A model generated the notes under the pieces. The model worked only from the letters and a program-made list of their open reading frames with translations. It had not been told where the DNA came from and ran no database searches. Positions 25,800-34,177 of a stretch of 64,000 nt of DNA are shown piece by piece. Location of the stretch: positions 1,364,001 through 1,428,000 of the forward strand of contig CYUK01000003.1 of NCBI GenBank assembly GCA_001299455.1, given 5' to 3'. The position numbers were made by a program, and so were the translations under genes. Source of the stretch: Clostridiales bacterium SIT11. GTDB lineage: Bacteria > Bacillota > Clostridia > Tissierellales > Peptoniphilaceae. Each line of letters opens with the position of its first letter. Positions within the stretch are counted from its first letter, which is position 1.

Positions 25800-26941
25800 T
25801 GAAGGCTTTTCAAAACTTGACAAAGAAGCAAAAAACCCTAGGGCTGGTGGCCCTAGGGATTCTTCTCATTTTTGCCTTTATCTATAATAGTAATTTTTTA
25901 CGGCCGGATGACCGGACAGCTGATGCGGAAAAGGTCTCCCAGCTGAAAGAGGAAGAAAACAAGGACCTTAATTCCCTTACAGGAAAGGGGAAGATCAAGG
26001 ACTTCATCATCCTTGCCGACAAGGAAGAAGTGGAAGTAGGAGGCCAGGTCCAATTTACAGCCCAGATGGAGGGCGAAGGAGACTACGACCCCAGTGTCCT
26101 CTGGGAAGTGACCAGTCCCCATAAGGAGGACACAGTTATTTCAGAGGATGGACTCCTGCAAGTGGGGGCTAGTGAAGACGCCCAGGGCCTGACTATTCGG
26201 GGAACGGCCAAGGAAGACCAGACAAGGGCCTATAAGGATATTAAACTCTTGCCTAAAAAAGACCAGGCAAGTCCTAGCCCAGAAAAACCCCAGGCCAGCC
26301 AGCCGATTGCGACACCTAAGAACAAGGCAGAACTAAAGCAAAAGGCCGTCCAAGAGCAGGCAAAGGTCAGCCCGGAAGAAAGGGCCAAGAAGGACCAGGC
26401 AGATAAGAAATTAAAGCAAGAGGCCATTGCCCAAAGCTCCAAGGGGAAGAAAGACAAGTATTTAACGGATCCAACACCGGCTGGGAAACCAAAGCCTGTG
26501 GAACCGGGAACTGTTGAAAAGGAAGATCGGCTGGAAACTTGTAGCCTGTCCATTCGTTGTGATACAATTTTACAAAATATGGACCTTTTTGACATGGATA
26601 AAATTGATGTCCTGCCGGTAGATGGAGTGATTTTACCACCGACCCAGGTGAGCTTTCATCCGGGAGAATCGGTCTTTGATGTTTTAGGCCGGGAAACAAA
26701 GGCAAGAAAAATCCATATGGAAGCCAACTTTACCCCAGCCTATAACTCGGCCTATGTTATGGGAATCCACAACCTCTATGAGTTTGACTGCGGAGAACTT
26801 TCCGGCTGGATGTATAAGGTCAATGGATGGTTTCCAAATTACGGCTGCTCCCGCTACCAAGTCAAGCCAGGAGACCAGATTGAGTGGGTCTATACTTGTG
26901 ACTTGGGCAGAGATGTTGGAGATAATTCTATGGTGAAGTAA
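25799..26941 (+). CDS. Membrane-anchored Ig-like + DUF4430 protein
   Basis: A 380-residue paralogue of the protein at 6899. It has an N-terminal membrane anchor (about 14-31), Ig-like domain (about 60-150, with VLWEVTS), a Lys/Ala/Pro-rich linker (about 155-240) and C-terminal DUF4430 (about 245-380, with SGWMYKVNGWFPNYGCSRYQ and PGDQIEWVYTCDLGRDVG). Several Cys in DUF4430 (TCSLSIRC, FDCGE, YGCS, YTCD) could form disulfides, which the other DUF4430 copies here largely lack. It starts on the TAATG overlap with the barrel protein. The likely role is a membrane-proximal partner passing ligand to the ECF importer; this is inferred from operon order. Confidence 0.85.
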   Translation: MKAFQNLTKKQKTLGLVALGILLIFAFIYNSNFLRPDDRTADAEKVSQLKEEENKDLNSLTGKGKIKDFIILADKEEVEVGGQVQFTAQMEGEGDYDPSVLWEVTSPHKEDTVISEDGLLQVGASEDAQGLTIRGTAKEDQTRAYKDIKLLPKKDQASPSPEKPQASQPIATPKNKAELKQKAVQEQAKVSPEERAKKDQADKKLKQEAIAQSSKGKKDKYLTDPTPAGKPKPVEPGTVEKEDRLETCSLSIRCDTILQNMDLFDMDKIDVLPVDGVILPPTQVSFHPGESVFDVLGRETKARKIHMEANFTPAYNSAYVMGIHNLYEFDCGELSGWMYKVNGWFPNYGCSRYQVKPGDQIEWVYTCDLGRDVGDNSMVK

Positions 26942-26959
26942 ATTTTAGAAAGGACCTCT

Positions 26960-29134
26960 ATGGAAATTGCAATTTATGGCAAGGGTGGAATTGGAAAGTC
27001 GACGGTATCGGCCAACTTGTCCACAGCCCTGGCCAAGGAAGGCTTGAAAATTTTACAAATCGGTTGTGACCCCAAACACGACTCCACTCGCCTCCTCCTA
27101 CATGGGGAAAAAATACAGACAGTTTTGGACTATATCCGGGAGGTGGGAGTCAAAGACTACCGCCTGGAAGACTTGGTCCATCCGGGAATTTATGGAATTG
27201 CCTGTGTGGAGGCTGGAGGACCCAAGCCTGGTGTGGGCTGCGCCGGCCGGGGGATTTTATCCACCTTTGAAGTCTTGGAAAATCTAGGTCTAGACCGGGA
27301 TTCCTTTGACCTGGTCCTCTATGACGTTCTTGGAGATGTGGTCTGTGGAGGCTTTGCCGTGCCTTTAAGGGAAGACTATGCCGACAAGGTCTATATTGTA
27401 ACTTCCGGAGAATTTATGTCCATTTATGCAGCCAACAACATCCTTCGGGGCCTGGCTAACTACAAGGAAAGAGGCAACCGGGTAGGGGGCCTGATTTTCA
27501 ATGAGCGGGGCTTTGAAGGAGAAAGAGAACGGGTGGAAACCTTCGGCCAGGCTGTAGGCCTCCCTATCCTGGGCTATGTGGCCCGGGACGGGATTTTTGC
27601 CGCCTGTGAAGAAAGGGGCCAGTGTATTGTAGAGGGGGCGCCGGAAAGTCCTCCAGCCCAGGAAATGGTAAAAATTGCCAAGAAAATCCTGGCCCAGGAA
27701 GACCTGTATCCAGCCAAGCCCTTGGAAGATGATACTTTAGAAGCCCTGGTCCTAGGCCATAAGATTGGCCAAAAGGGACCCAAGGTCCAGGGAAAGTTCC
27801 AGCTGGAAAAAAGAAAGAAAAAGGAAGAAAGTTATTATTCCAAGTCCCTAATGGAAAGAGAACCCCTCCATGGCTGTGCCTACAACGGGGCCATGAACCT
27901 GGCCATACAAATTCGGGATGGGATTACCATCAGCCATGGGCCCAGGTCTTGTGCCAATTTGTCCTACCAGGCCATTTCTTCTTTGGGGCGGCGGTCTCTC
28001 TTGGAAAAATCCATTGTCCTGCCGGCCCAAATCCACCCAAGGATCTTGTCCAGTGAAATGGGAGAGGACAGCATGGTTTTTGGGGGAATCGAAGACTTGA
28101 ACAAGGCCCTGGACCAGGCCCTAAAAGAAAGGCCCAAGCTCATTACAGTAGTCACCACCTGCCCTTCAGGGATTATTGGAGACCACGTCCAGGCCAGCCT
28201 GCCTAAGGATTCTGGCGATTCTTCCTTAATTTATCTGGAAACGGATGGTAACTTGTCTGGAGACTATATGCAGGGGATGATTTTGGCCTACAAGGAAATT
28301 GCCAAGCAGCTGGCGGAAAATGAAAAAACCCGGGACCCCTTCCTGGTCAATGTCTATGGAGAAAAGCCAATTGCCAACTCAACCCAGGGCAATATAAGCC
28401 AGCTTGAAGGCTGGCTCAAGCCCTTTGGAGGGAAGATTCACTGTCGCTACCTCCTCAATACCACAAGGGACCGGGTCCGGACCATGATGAAGGCCGGTCT
28501 TCATATTTCCGCCTTCCATGACTATATGGATGAAATTCTCCAGGATTTTTTCAAGAAAACCTATGGAATTACATTTTTTCCCCATGCCCTGCCCCTGGGC
28601 TATGATGAAACGGTGACTTTTTTAAGGGGTCTGGGAGATTTTTATAAAAAACCGGACCTGGCCCAGGAAATGATTGAAGAAGGAAGTAGGCGCTACAACA
28701 GAGAAATGGAAAGCCTCAGGGAAGACCTCCAAGGGAAAAAACTCATGCTTGTGACCTACAACAACCGTCTGGATTGGATTTTAAAAACGGCCCTGGACCT
28801 GGGCATGGAAGTGGTCAAGGTGGGCCTTATGAATTTTTCCCAGGATATTTATAGGGAAAGTATCTACAGGGACCGGATTGGAGAATGGGAAGTGGACTAC
28901 AGCGCAGACAAGCGGAGGGCGGATGTCAACCGCTTAAAGCCGGACCTGGTAGTGGCCAACTACAATGGCCCCAATATGGACCAGGCCCCCTTCCACGACA
29001 CCATTCAACTGACACCGGACATAGGCTTTGATACAGGAATTAGCCTGGCCAAAAGATGGAAGACAATTTTTCAGCAAGGATTAAAGGAAGGATGGCGGGA
29101 GGATGAAAAACTCTTTAACACCTATAAGGCCTGA
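26960..29134 (+). CDS. NifH-NifD-like fusion protein (nitrogenase-like reductase)
   Basis: A 724-residue fusion. Residues 1-250 are NifH/BchL-like: P-loop GKGGIGKST (7-15), and Cys94 (GVGCAGRG) and Cys129 (DVVCGGFA), the two ligands that bridge a [4Fe-4S] cluster in the dimer. Residues about 290-724 are NifD/BchN-like, with Cys306 (HGCAYNG), Cys331 (GPRSCA) and Cys401 (TTCPSGIIGD) at the P-cluster/NB-cluster ligand positions. It should transfer electrons with ATP hydrolysis to a reducible substrate. No nifB/E/N-type genes occur here, so N2 fixation is unlikely. Cotranscription with an ECF importer under a cobalamin riboswitch suggests a corrinoid or related tetrapyrrole substrate. The ATG is 18 bp after the DUF4430 gene. 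Confidence 0.88.
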   Translation: MEIAIYGKGGIGKSTVSANLSTALAKEGLKILQIGCDPKHDSTRLLLHGEKIQTVLDYIREVGVKDYRLEDLVHPGIYGIACVEAGGPKPGVGCAGRGILSTFEVLENLGLDRDSFDLVLYDVLGDVVCGGFAVPLREDYADKVYIVTSGEFMSIYAANNILRGLANYKERGNRVGGLIFNERGFEGERERVETFGQAVGLPILGYVARDGIFAACEERGQCIVEGAPESPPAQEMVKIAKKILAQEDLYPAKPLEDDTLEALVLGHKIGQKGPKVQGKFQLEKRKKKEESYYSKSLMEREPLHGCAYNGAMNLAIQIRDGITISHGPRSCANLSYQAISSLGRRSLLEKSIVLPAQIHPRILSSEMGEDSMVFGGIEDLNKALDQALKERPKLITVVTTCPSGIIGDHVQASLPKDSGDSSLIYLETDGNLSGDYMQGMILAYKEIAKQLAENEKTRDPFLVNVYGEKPIANSTQGNISQLEGWLKPFGGKIHCRYLLNTTRDRVRTMMKAGLHISAFHDYMDEILQDFFKKTYGITFFPHALPLGYDETVTFLRGLGDFYKKPDLAQEMIEEGSRRYNREMESLREDLQGKKLMLVTYNNRLDWILKTALDLGMEVVKVGLMNFSQDIYRESIYRDRIGEWEVDYSADKRRADVNRLKPDLVVANYNGPNMDQAPFHDTIQLTPDIGFDTGISLAKRWKTIFQQGLKEGWREDEKLFNTYKA

Positions 29135-30362
29135 CTCTTTTTCCGGCCTCTTATTTGGCTTGGAAGTCCTAAGGGGAGGGATGGTCCTCTTAAATGGGCC
29201 CACAGGTTGTAAATTTTATCATTCCGCTGTAGTGGATGGAGCTCTTTTACGGTCTACTTCCTTTGACCCCCTCTCCTATCCGGAAAAATTTTACTTCGGC
29301 CAGGGGCGGATTCCCTGTACTTACTTGGATTCCAAGGACTATATCTACGGGGTGGAAGACAAGCTAAGGGCCCTCTTGGAGGATGCCCGGGACCGGAAGC
29401 CGGATTTTATTGCCCTGGTTAACTCCCCAGGAGCCGCCTTAATTGGAGACGACTTAAATGACCTGTTGCGGTCTGTAGAAGGCCTGCCCTTGAGCTTTGC
29501 CGTCCCCACTCCTGGCTATTCCAAGCCCTTCGGCCAAGGGGTAGCCATGGGACAAATTGCCCTTTTAGAGGCTATGGGCCTGGAAAAGAAAGTAAGAAAA
29601 AAGGGCCGGGTCAACCTTTTAGGGGCGGACCTCCTTCAAAACCATGTCCTGGGAAATTTAAAGGAATTAAAACGCTTATTAACCCTGGCTGGCCTGGAAG
29701 TGGGCGTCTGCTTTTATGATGAAACCCTTGAAGACTTAAAAAGAATCCCGGAAGCAGACTACAATCTTGTCTTTTGCCCGGAAACAGGCCTGGACCTGGC
29801 CAAGTATTTAGAGGACCGGTTTGGAACGCCCTATTTTATTCCCAGCTTTGGCCAGCCTGTGGCCTTTCAGGGGACGGAAGAATTTTTTAAAGACCTAAAG
29901 GAAATTTTAGATATCAAAATAGATCCTGTCCTGGAAGAAATCAACCGAGCCCGGGCCCGAGCCTATATTTTCTTGGCTCGCTATAGCTCCCTTTTGGGCC
30001 TTCCCAAGGGAGGAACCTATACCTTAAGGGGACCGGCCTCTTTTTTACGGCCCTTGAAATATTTTTTAAGTGACTACCTCGGGATGGCTCCTCTGAAAAT
30101 TTCTCCAGAAGGAGAAGGCTATGGCCCCCATTTAAGGGGATTGGATATCTACAAAGAAGCAGAAGACTTAGACCCCCAACTGGTCTTTGGAGACGGCAAT
30201 GACGTGGCCGCAGCCAGCACAGGGTCCAGCTACTGTGCCGGCATTGAAATCCAGGGCCCTACCCTAGGCTACCTGGATGTGGTGGAAAAAACCTTTTATG
30301 GACCCCAGGGGGGACTCTATCTTTTAGAACTGGTTTTAAATGGTCTGAAATTTAGGAACTAG
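29103..30362 (+). CDS. NifK-like partner subunit
   Basis: A 419-residue protein of the nitrogenase component 1 superfamily, overlapping the NifHD fusion by 32 bp. Cys36 in NGPTGCKFYH lies at the position of the cluster ligand in NifK and of the Asp ligand in BchB. The N-terminal Cys and the third Cys of NifK are missing: the equivalent of TCP-GIIGDD is NSPGAALIGDD. With three Cys from the fusion partner and one from here, a single four-Cys [4Fe-4S] cluster, as in chlorophyllide reductase, is more likely than an 8Fe P-cluster. Cys72 is a spare nearby Cys. The ATG lies in GGGAGGATG, with AAGGAAGG further upstream. Confidence 0.85.
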   Translation: MKNSLTPIRPDSFSGLLFGLEVLRGGMVLLNGPTGCKFYHSAVVDGALLRSTSFDPLSYPEKFYFGQGRIPCTYLDSKDYIYGVEDKLRALLEDARDRKPDFIALVNSPGAALIGDDLNDLLRSVEGLPLSFAVPTPGYSKPFGQGVAMGQIALLEAMGLEKKVRKKGRVNLLGADLLQNHVLGNLKELKRLLTLAGLEVGVCFYDETLEDLKRIPEADYNLVFCPETGLDLAKYLEDRFGTPYFIPSFGQPVAFQGTEEFFKDLKEILDIKIDPVLEEINRARARAYIFLARYSSLLGLPKGGTYTLRGPASFLRPLKYFLSDYLGMAPLKISPEGEGYGPHLRGLDIYKEAEDLDPQLVFGDGNDVAAASTGSSYCAGIEIQGPTLGYLDVVEKTFYGPQGGLYLLELVLNGLKFRN

Positions 30363-30371
30363 GAGGACAAA

Positions 30372-31091
30372 ATGGAAAAAGAAAAGAATAAAAAACTTGC
30401 TTGGATAAGCGGCCTCATTATATTAATTGCCATTCCAGCTCTTCTTATTTTTGGAATGACCGTCTTAAATGACCGGAAATATATTTTTATTGGTCTTTTG
30501 ATTTTACTTTTGACCACCATTCCCTTTCTATTGTTGTTTGAGCGAAGGGGAGTTAAAAGCCGGGAGCTCATTTTAATTGCTGGTCTTTCGGCCATAGGGG
30601 TGGCCGGCCGGATGGCCTTTTTCTGGATTCCTCAGGTCAAGCCCGTGGCAGCGGTCACCATTGTCAGTGGCATTGCCCTGGGGCCCCAGGCAGGCTTTAT
30701 TGTGGGGGCCATGATTGCCTTTGTATCCAATTTTTCCTTTGGCCAAGGCCCCATGAGCCCCTGGCAGATGTTTTGCTTTGGTTTAATTGGATTTTTTGCA
30801 GGTCTACTTTTTAAGAAATTTAAAATTCCCAAGACCAAATGGGCCATGGGAATTTATGGTTTTCTTTCTATTTTTGTCCTCTTTGGATCCATTATGAACC
30901 CCATATCCGTCATTAGTTTTTATGACCAGGTGACCTGGGACATGATTCTTGTGTCCTATGCCCAGGGCCTTCCCTTTGACTTAATCCATGGTCTGGGGAC
31001 CTTCGCCTTCCTATTTTTCTTTGGTGAACCCTTTTTAGAAAAAATTCAACGAGTCCAGAAAAAATATGGCCTCTTGGATGACCGGTCTTAA
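30372..31091 (+). CDS. ECF transporter S component, probably corrinoid-specific (CbrT-like)
   Basis: A 239-residue membrane protein with about six helices. The segment VAGRMAFFWIPQVKPVAA and SNFSFGQGPMSPWQM is typical of a widespread S-component family that I associate with CbrT-like cobalamin transporters. It binds the substrate and docks on EcfT. It lies nine bases behind the NifK-like gene with AGGAGGAC as ribosome binding site. Position in the riboswitch 3 operon, with EcfT and EcfA at the other end, indicates a complete transporter that encloses the surface proteins and the nitrogenase-like enzyme. Cobalamin specificity is inferred from riboswitch context, not from visible residues. Confidence 0.83.
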   Translation: MEKEKNKKLAWISGLIILIAIPALLIFGMTVLNDRKYIFIGLLILLLTTIPFLLLFERRGVKSRELILIAGLSAIGVAGRMAFFWIPQVKPVAAVTIVSGIALGPQAGFIVGAMIAFVSNFSFGQGPMSPWQMFCFGLIGFFAGLLFKKFKIPKTKWAMGIYGFLSIFVLFGSIMNPISVISFYDQVTWDMILVSYAQGLPFDLIHGLGTFAFLFFFGEPFLEKIQRVQKKYGLLDDRS

Positions 31092-31098
31092 ATATAGA

Positions 31099-31133
31099 AC
31101 CCCCTTCTTCTCTTTTTTGAGAAAAAGGGTGTT
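31099..31133. terminator. Operon terminator between ECF S gene and hcp
   Basis: ACCCCCTTCTTCTC and GAGAAAAAGGGTG flank a TTTTTT loop. The arm complementarity is imperfect but strong; it could serve both converging genes. Confidence 0.55.
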
Positions 31134-31162
31134 TATATAAAGGGAATGGATTTTAGGAAATT

Positions 31163-32785
31163 TTAACCGATTAGTTCCTTCATATCTGCTTCCACGGTGG
31201 TATTGGGAGCAAGCTTGAACTTTTCTACCAGGACCTTTAGCACATTGGGGCTAATAAAGGCAGGAAGACTGGGCCCGAGATGGATATTTTCCACTCCTAG
31301 GGAAAGGAGGGCCAAAAGAACAATAACGGCCTTTTGTTCATACCAGGCAATATTATAGGCAATGGGAAGATCGTTGACAGAGTCTACCTTAAAAATTTCA
31401 GCTAGTTTCAAGGCAATTAAAACAAGGGAGTAGGAGTCGTTACATTGGCCGGCATCTAGTACCCGGGGAATCCCTTGGATATCGCCTAAGTTTAGCTTAT
31501 TATACCGGTACTTGGCACAACCGGCAGTTAAGATAACTGTATCTTCTGGAAGAGCCTTGGCAAAATTTGTGTAGTAGTCCCGGTCTTTGTTTCGGCCATC
31601 GCAACCAGCCATGACCACAAACTTTTTAATGGCACCGGACTTGACGGCGTCCACCACCTTGTCTGCCAGGGCAAAGACTTGGTCATGGGCAAAGCCGCCG
31701 ATGATGGACCCTTCTTCAATTTTTTCTGGAGGAGGACAGGTCTTGGCCAGGGCAATAATTTCAGAAAAATCTTTTTCTTCTCCGATTTCTCCTTCAATAT
31801 GCTGACAGCCTGGATAGCCGGCGGCTCCTGTGGTAAAGAGTTTGTCCTTATAGGAATCTTTTGGAGGAACAATACAGTTGGTGGTCATGAGGATGGGGCC
31901 GTGGAAGGCTTCGAATTCTTCTTTTTGCCGCCACCAGGCATTGCCGTAGTTGCCTACAAAGTGGTCATATTTTTTAAACTTGGGATAGTAGTTGGCAGGA
32001 AGCATTTCTGAATGGGTGTAAATGTCCACACCAGAGTCCTTACTTTGGTCTAGGAGCATTTCCAGGTCCCGAAGGTCGTGGCCGGAGACCAAGATACCGG
32101 GGTTGTTTCTAGGTTCAATGGAAACTTCCGTCATTTCCGGATGTCCATAGGAAGAGGTGTTGGCTTCATCTAAAAGAGCCATTCCCTTGACACCATATTC
32201 ACCGGTTTTTAAAACCCAGCCCACCATATCTTCAATAGAATGATCTTCTAAGGTGACGGTTAAAGCTTCTTGGATAAAGTTGTGGATGTCTGGGTCTTCC
32301 CTTAAAAGGGCGTTGGCATGCTTGGTATAGGCAGAGAGTCCCTTTAGGCCGTAGGTCATTAATTCCCGTAAAGACCGGAGGTCTTGGTCCTTGCTGGAAA
32401 GGACACCAACTTCAGAGCCTTTTTTAAGATAAATGGCCTTGTCCTTGGTCTTAAAGAGGCTGGGTTCAGCTAAATTTTCCTTGTGGTCCAGGTCCCTTAA
32501 AAGGTCCTCTTTAAGGTCGATGGTTTCATCAATGGCCTGGATAATCTTGGCATCGGAAAAATTGGCATTGGTAATGGTCATGAAAAGATTTTTTGTGACC
32601 TTATGGTTGGCTTCCAGGTTATTTTCCTTTCCCTCAGCTATACGGCTTTGGTTAACTTGGGCCAGGCCCTTGGTGATCCAAATTAAAAAATCTTGGAGGA
32701 TGGCTGTGGATTCCTTTTTTCCACAAACTCCTTGGATGGTACAGCCTTGTCCCTTGGCTGTTTCTTGACATTGATAGCAAAACAT
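31163..32785 (-). CDS. hcp: Hybrid-cluster protein (hydroxylamine reductase)
   Basis: A 540-residue Hcp. The N-terminal Cys motif [22 protein letters not shown] supplies the ligands for the cubane cluster, and downstream Cys/His/Glu ligands for the hybrid cluster are present (for example [12 protein letters not shown] and [12 protein letters not shown]). Hcp reduces NO to N2O, or hydroxylamine in vitro, and protects anaerobes from nitrosative stress. The start at 32785 has GGAAGGAG upstream; a longer in-frame extension to 32998 has no family match and overlaps a divergent gene. The promoter carries a Crp/Fnr-family-type palindrome and a Crp/Fnr regulator lies 0.7 kb away. Confidence 0.95.
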   Translation of the reverse strand: MFCYQCQETAKGQGCTIQGVCGKKESTAILQDFLIWITKGLAQVNQSRIAEGKENNLEANHKVTKNLFMTITNANFSDAKIIQAIDETIDLKEDLLRDLDHKENLAEPSLFKTKDKAIYLKKGSEVGVLSSKDQDLRSLRELMTYGLKGLSAYTKHANALLREDPDIHNFIQEALTVTLEDHSIEDMVGWVLKTGEYGVKGMALLDEANTSSYGHPEMTEVSIEPRNNPGILVSGHDLRDLEMLLDQSKDSGVDIYTHSEMLPANYYPKFKKYDHFVGNYGNAWWRQKEEFEAFHGPILMTTNCIVPPKDSYKDKLFTTGAAGYPGCQHIEGEIGEEKDFSEIIALAKTCPPPEKIEEGSIIGGFAHDQVFALADKVVDAVKSGAIKKFVVMAGCDGRNKDRDYYTNFAKALPEDTVILTAGCAKYRYNKLNLGDIQGIPRVLDAGQCNDSYSLVLIALKLAEIFKVDSVNDLPIAYNIAWYEQKAVIVLLALLSLGVENIHLGPSLPAFISPNVLKVLVEKFKLAPNTTVEADMKELIG

Positions 32786-32825
32786 AATTTTCTCCTTCCT
32801 TATCTTTACGACTGAATCTATTTTT

Positions 32826-32867
32826 AGTATAAGAGAAAGGAAGGGAGAAAACTGTAACATAGGATAC
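32826..32867 (-). promoter_or_regulatory. hcp promoter with upstream palindrome
   Basis: On the minus strand TATACT (32831-32826) is a good -10. Upstream, GTAAC-ATAG-GATAC (32854-32867 on the plus strand) is a one-mismatch palindrome of the GTAAC-N4-GTTAC kind that I recall for clostridial HcpR. Its centre (32860.5) would fall near -41.5 if transcription starts about seven bases after the -10, the classic place for a class II Crp/Fnr activator. No good -35 is seen, as expected for an activated promoter. Confidence 0.6.
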
Positions 32868-32970
32868 GGAATTGGAAATTTTACAAAGAATTTAAATATG
32901 GGAAGCATATATAAGTAAGAAGTATGACTTAAGACACAATATAAACGAAAGGATAGTTTAAAGGGGAAGT

Positions 32971-33192
32971 ATGCGGAAATTAAAAGAAAGTATAGCATTG
33001 ATTCTTGCCATGTTTATAGGGAGTCTCCTTGGACGGTTTGCAGTGCAAATTCTAAGGCATGGGATAAACATTTTTGGGGATTTTGATTTTTTCTTCTTGG
33101 AATTGAAAGAACATATTTTACCCCAGACCCTTATAGGTGTAGCTGTAGGTTTGCTTATACTCTTGTTATTGGGAAGCAAAAAAGAAAAATAA
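32971..33192 (+). CDS. Small membrane protein, unknown
   Basis: A 73-residue protein with two predicted helices (about 8-30 and 50-67) and a basic tail (SKKEK). Start ATG at 32971 follows AAAGGGGAAGT. It is divergent from hcp and 42 bp upstream of another short membrane-associated protein. I recognise no family. The good ribosome binding site and coding pattern support a real gene. Confidence 0.65.
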   Translation: MRKLKESIALILAMFIGSLLGRFAVQILRHGINIFGDFDFFFLELKEHILPQTLIGVAVGLLILLLLGSKKEK

Positions 33193-33234
33193 AGCTTATT
33201 TTATGGAACATGGTATAGAAGAAAGGAGGAAGTT

Positions 33235-33414
33235 ATGGAAAGTATAGTGGCCGTATTGCTTTATCCGGGTCTGATTTTTCTTGCTAGCCAGCCTTTTATT
33301 GTTGGCCCAATAAAAAGGAGGTTGGACCGCTTGGAAGAAAATTTGGATTTAAAGTTGGATTTAAAGGAAAAGGAAAATCCTTCTTTGGATTCTATGGAAA
33401 AAGAAGATAAGTAG
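33235..33414 (+). CDS. Small membrane-anchored protein, unknown (59 aa)
   Basis: ATG at 33235 sits behind a strong GAAAGGAGGA. The 59 residues start MESIVAVLLYPGLIFLASQ, giving one N-terminal membrane helix followed by a charged amphipathic tail (RRLDRLEENLDLKLDLKE) that could be coiled coil. It follows the 73-residue membrane protein and ends just before a terminator, so the two probably form one unit. Function unknown. Confidence 0.65.
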   Translation: MESIVAVLLYPGLIFLASQPFIVGPIKRRLDRLEENLDLKLDLKEKENPSLDSMEKEDK

Positions 33415-33419
33415 AAAAT

Positions 33420-33443
33420 AGGAGAGCTTTTCAAGCTCTCCTA
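33420..33443. terminator. Bidirectional terminator
   Basis: AGGAGAGCTT and AAGCTCTCCT pair around TTC, between the small-protein gene and the convergent Crp/Fnr-type gene. AT-rich flanks follow on both sides; the minus-strand gene ends inside its edge. Confidence 0.75.
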
Positions 33444-34055
33444 AATATTTAAAATAATTTTCCGGCCTTTAATAGTGATGAGACCTTCTTTTTGCATCCT
33501 GGAAAGTTCCCGAGAGAGGCTGGGTCGGGGGATGCCTAAAAATTGGGCCCAGGTTTCCCGGCTCTCCTTCATGACAATGACACCGTCTTTTTCCCTCCGG
33601 ACCAGGTCCCGTAAAATTTTTTCTTCCAGGGACTTGGAGGATTGGATTTGGAGTCTTTGGTTGAGGCTATGGGCCTTGTGGGCCAGGAGGAGGACAAGAT
33701 TTTTGCCCACAGGAGCCTGGGCTTCATTTTCCAGACAGTCCAAGAGGGCTTGTCTTGGAATTTGTAAAAGAAGACTTTCTTCCATGGCCTGGGCATTGTA
33801 TTCAAAGGTCTGGTCTAAAAGGGCGTAGACTTCTCCAAAAATACTATAGGGCTTGGTAAAGGTAATGACCAGGGTCCGGTTCCCTTGGGGAGAGAGGTTT
33901 TCTACTTCTACAGCTCCCTTAAGAAGGATGTAGGCAAAGTTTGCCCGATCTCCCACTTGGAAAATATATTCTCCTGGACCGTAAGTTTTGGTCCTAGCTT
34001 GGGACCAGAGGATGAAATTTTGGATGTCTTCTTGGTTTAAACCTGTAAATAGCAT
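33441..34055 (-). CDS. Crp/Fnr-family transcription regulator (HcpR-like candidate)
   Basis: A 204-residue regulator with an N-terminal cyclic-nucleotide-binding-type beta barrel (about 15-115, with GEYIFQVGDRANFAYILLKG and FGEVYALLDQ) and a C-terminal winged helix (about 135-204, with WAQFLGIPRPSLSRELSRMQ as recognition part). It has a single Cys, so it cannot hold an Fnr-type [4Fe-4S] cluster. The start has AAGGAGG five bases upstream. Proximity to hcp and the palindrome at -41.5 of hcp make it the best candidate activator of the nitrosative-stress response. Confidence 0.88.
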   Translation of the reverse strand: MLFTGLNQEDIQNFILWSQARTKTYGPGEYIFQVGDRANFAYILLKGAVEVENLSPQGNRTLVITFTKPYSIFGEVYALLDQTFEYNAQAMEESLLLQIPRQALLDCLENEAQAPVGKNLVLLLAHKAHSLNQRLQIQSSKSLEEKILRDLVRREKDGVIVMKESRETWAQFLGIPRPSLSRELSRMQKEGLITIKGRKIILNI

Positions 34056-34177
34056 GGTGCCTCCTTGACTTTTGTGTAAAAATAGCGTAATATAAGTATA
34101 TTAAAATATAAGTAATACGAGTTCGATACTAGAAGTTCCTTCAGAGGGGAGCTTTATTTTTTTTTAAAGGATGTGAT

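Noticed and set aside
26960-30362. Functional N2-fixing nitrogenase
   Set aside because: NifH- and NifD/K-like proteins are present, but the NifK-like part lacks P-cluster Cys residues, the halves are fused in an unusual way, and no nifB, nifE or nifN genes are in the window. The context is corrinoid uptake.
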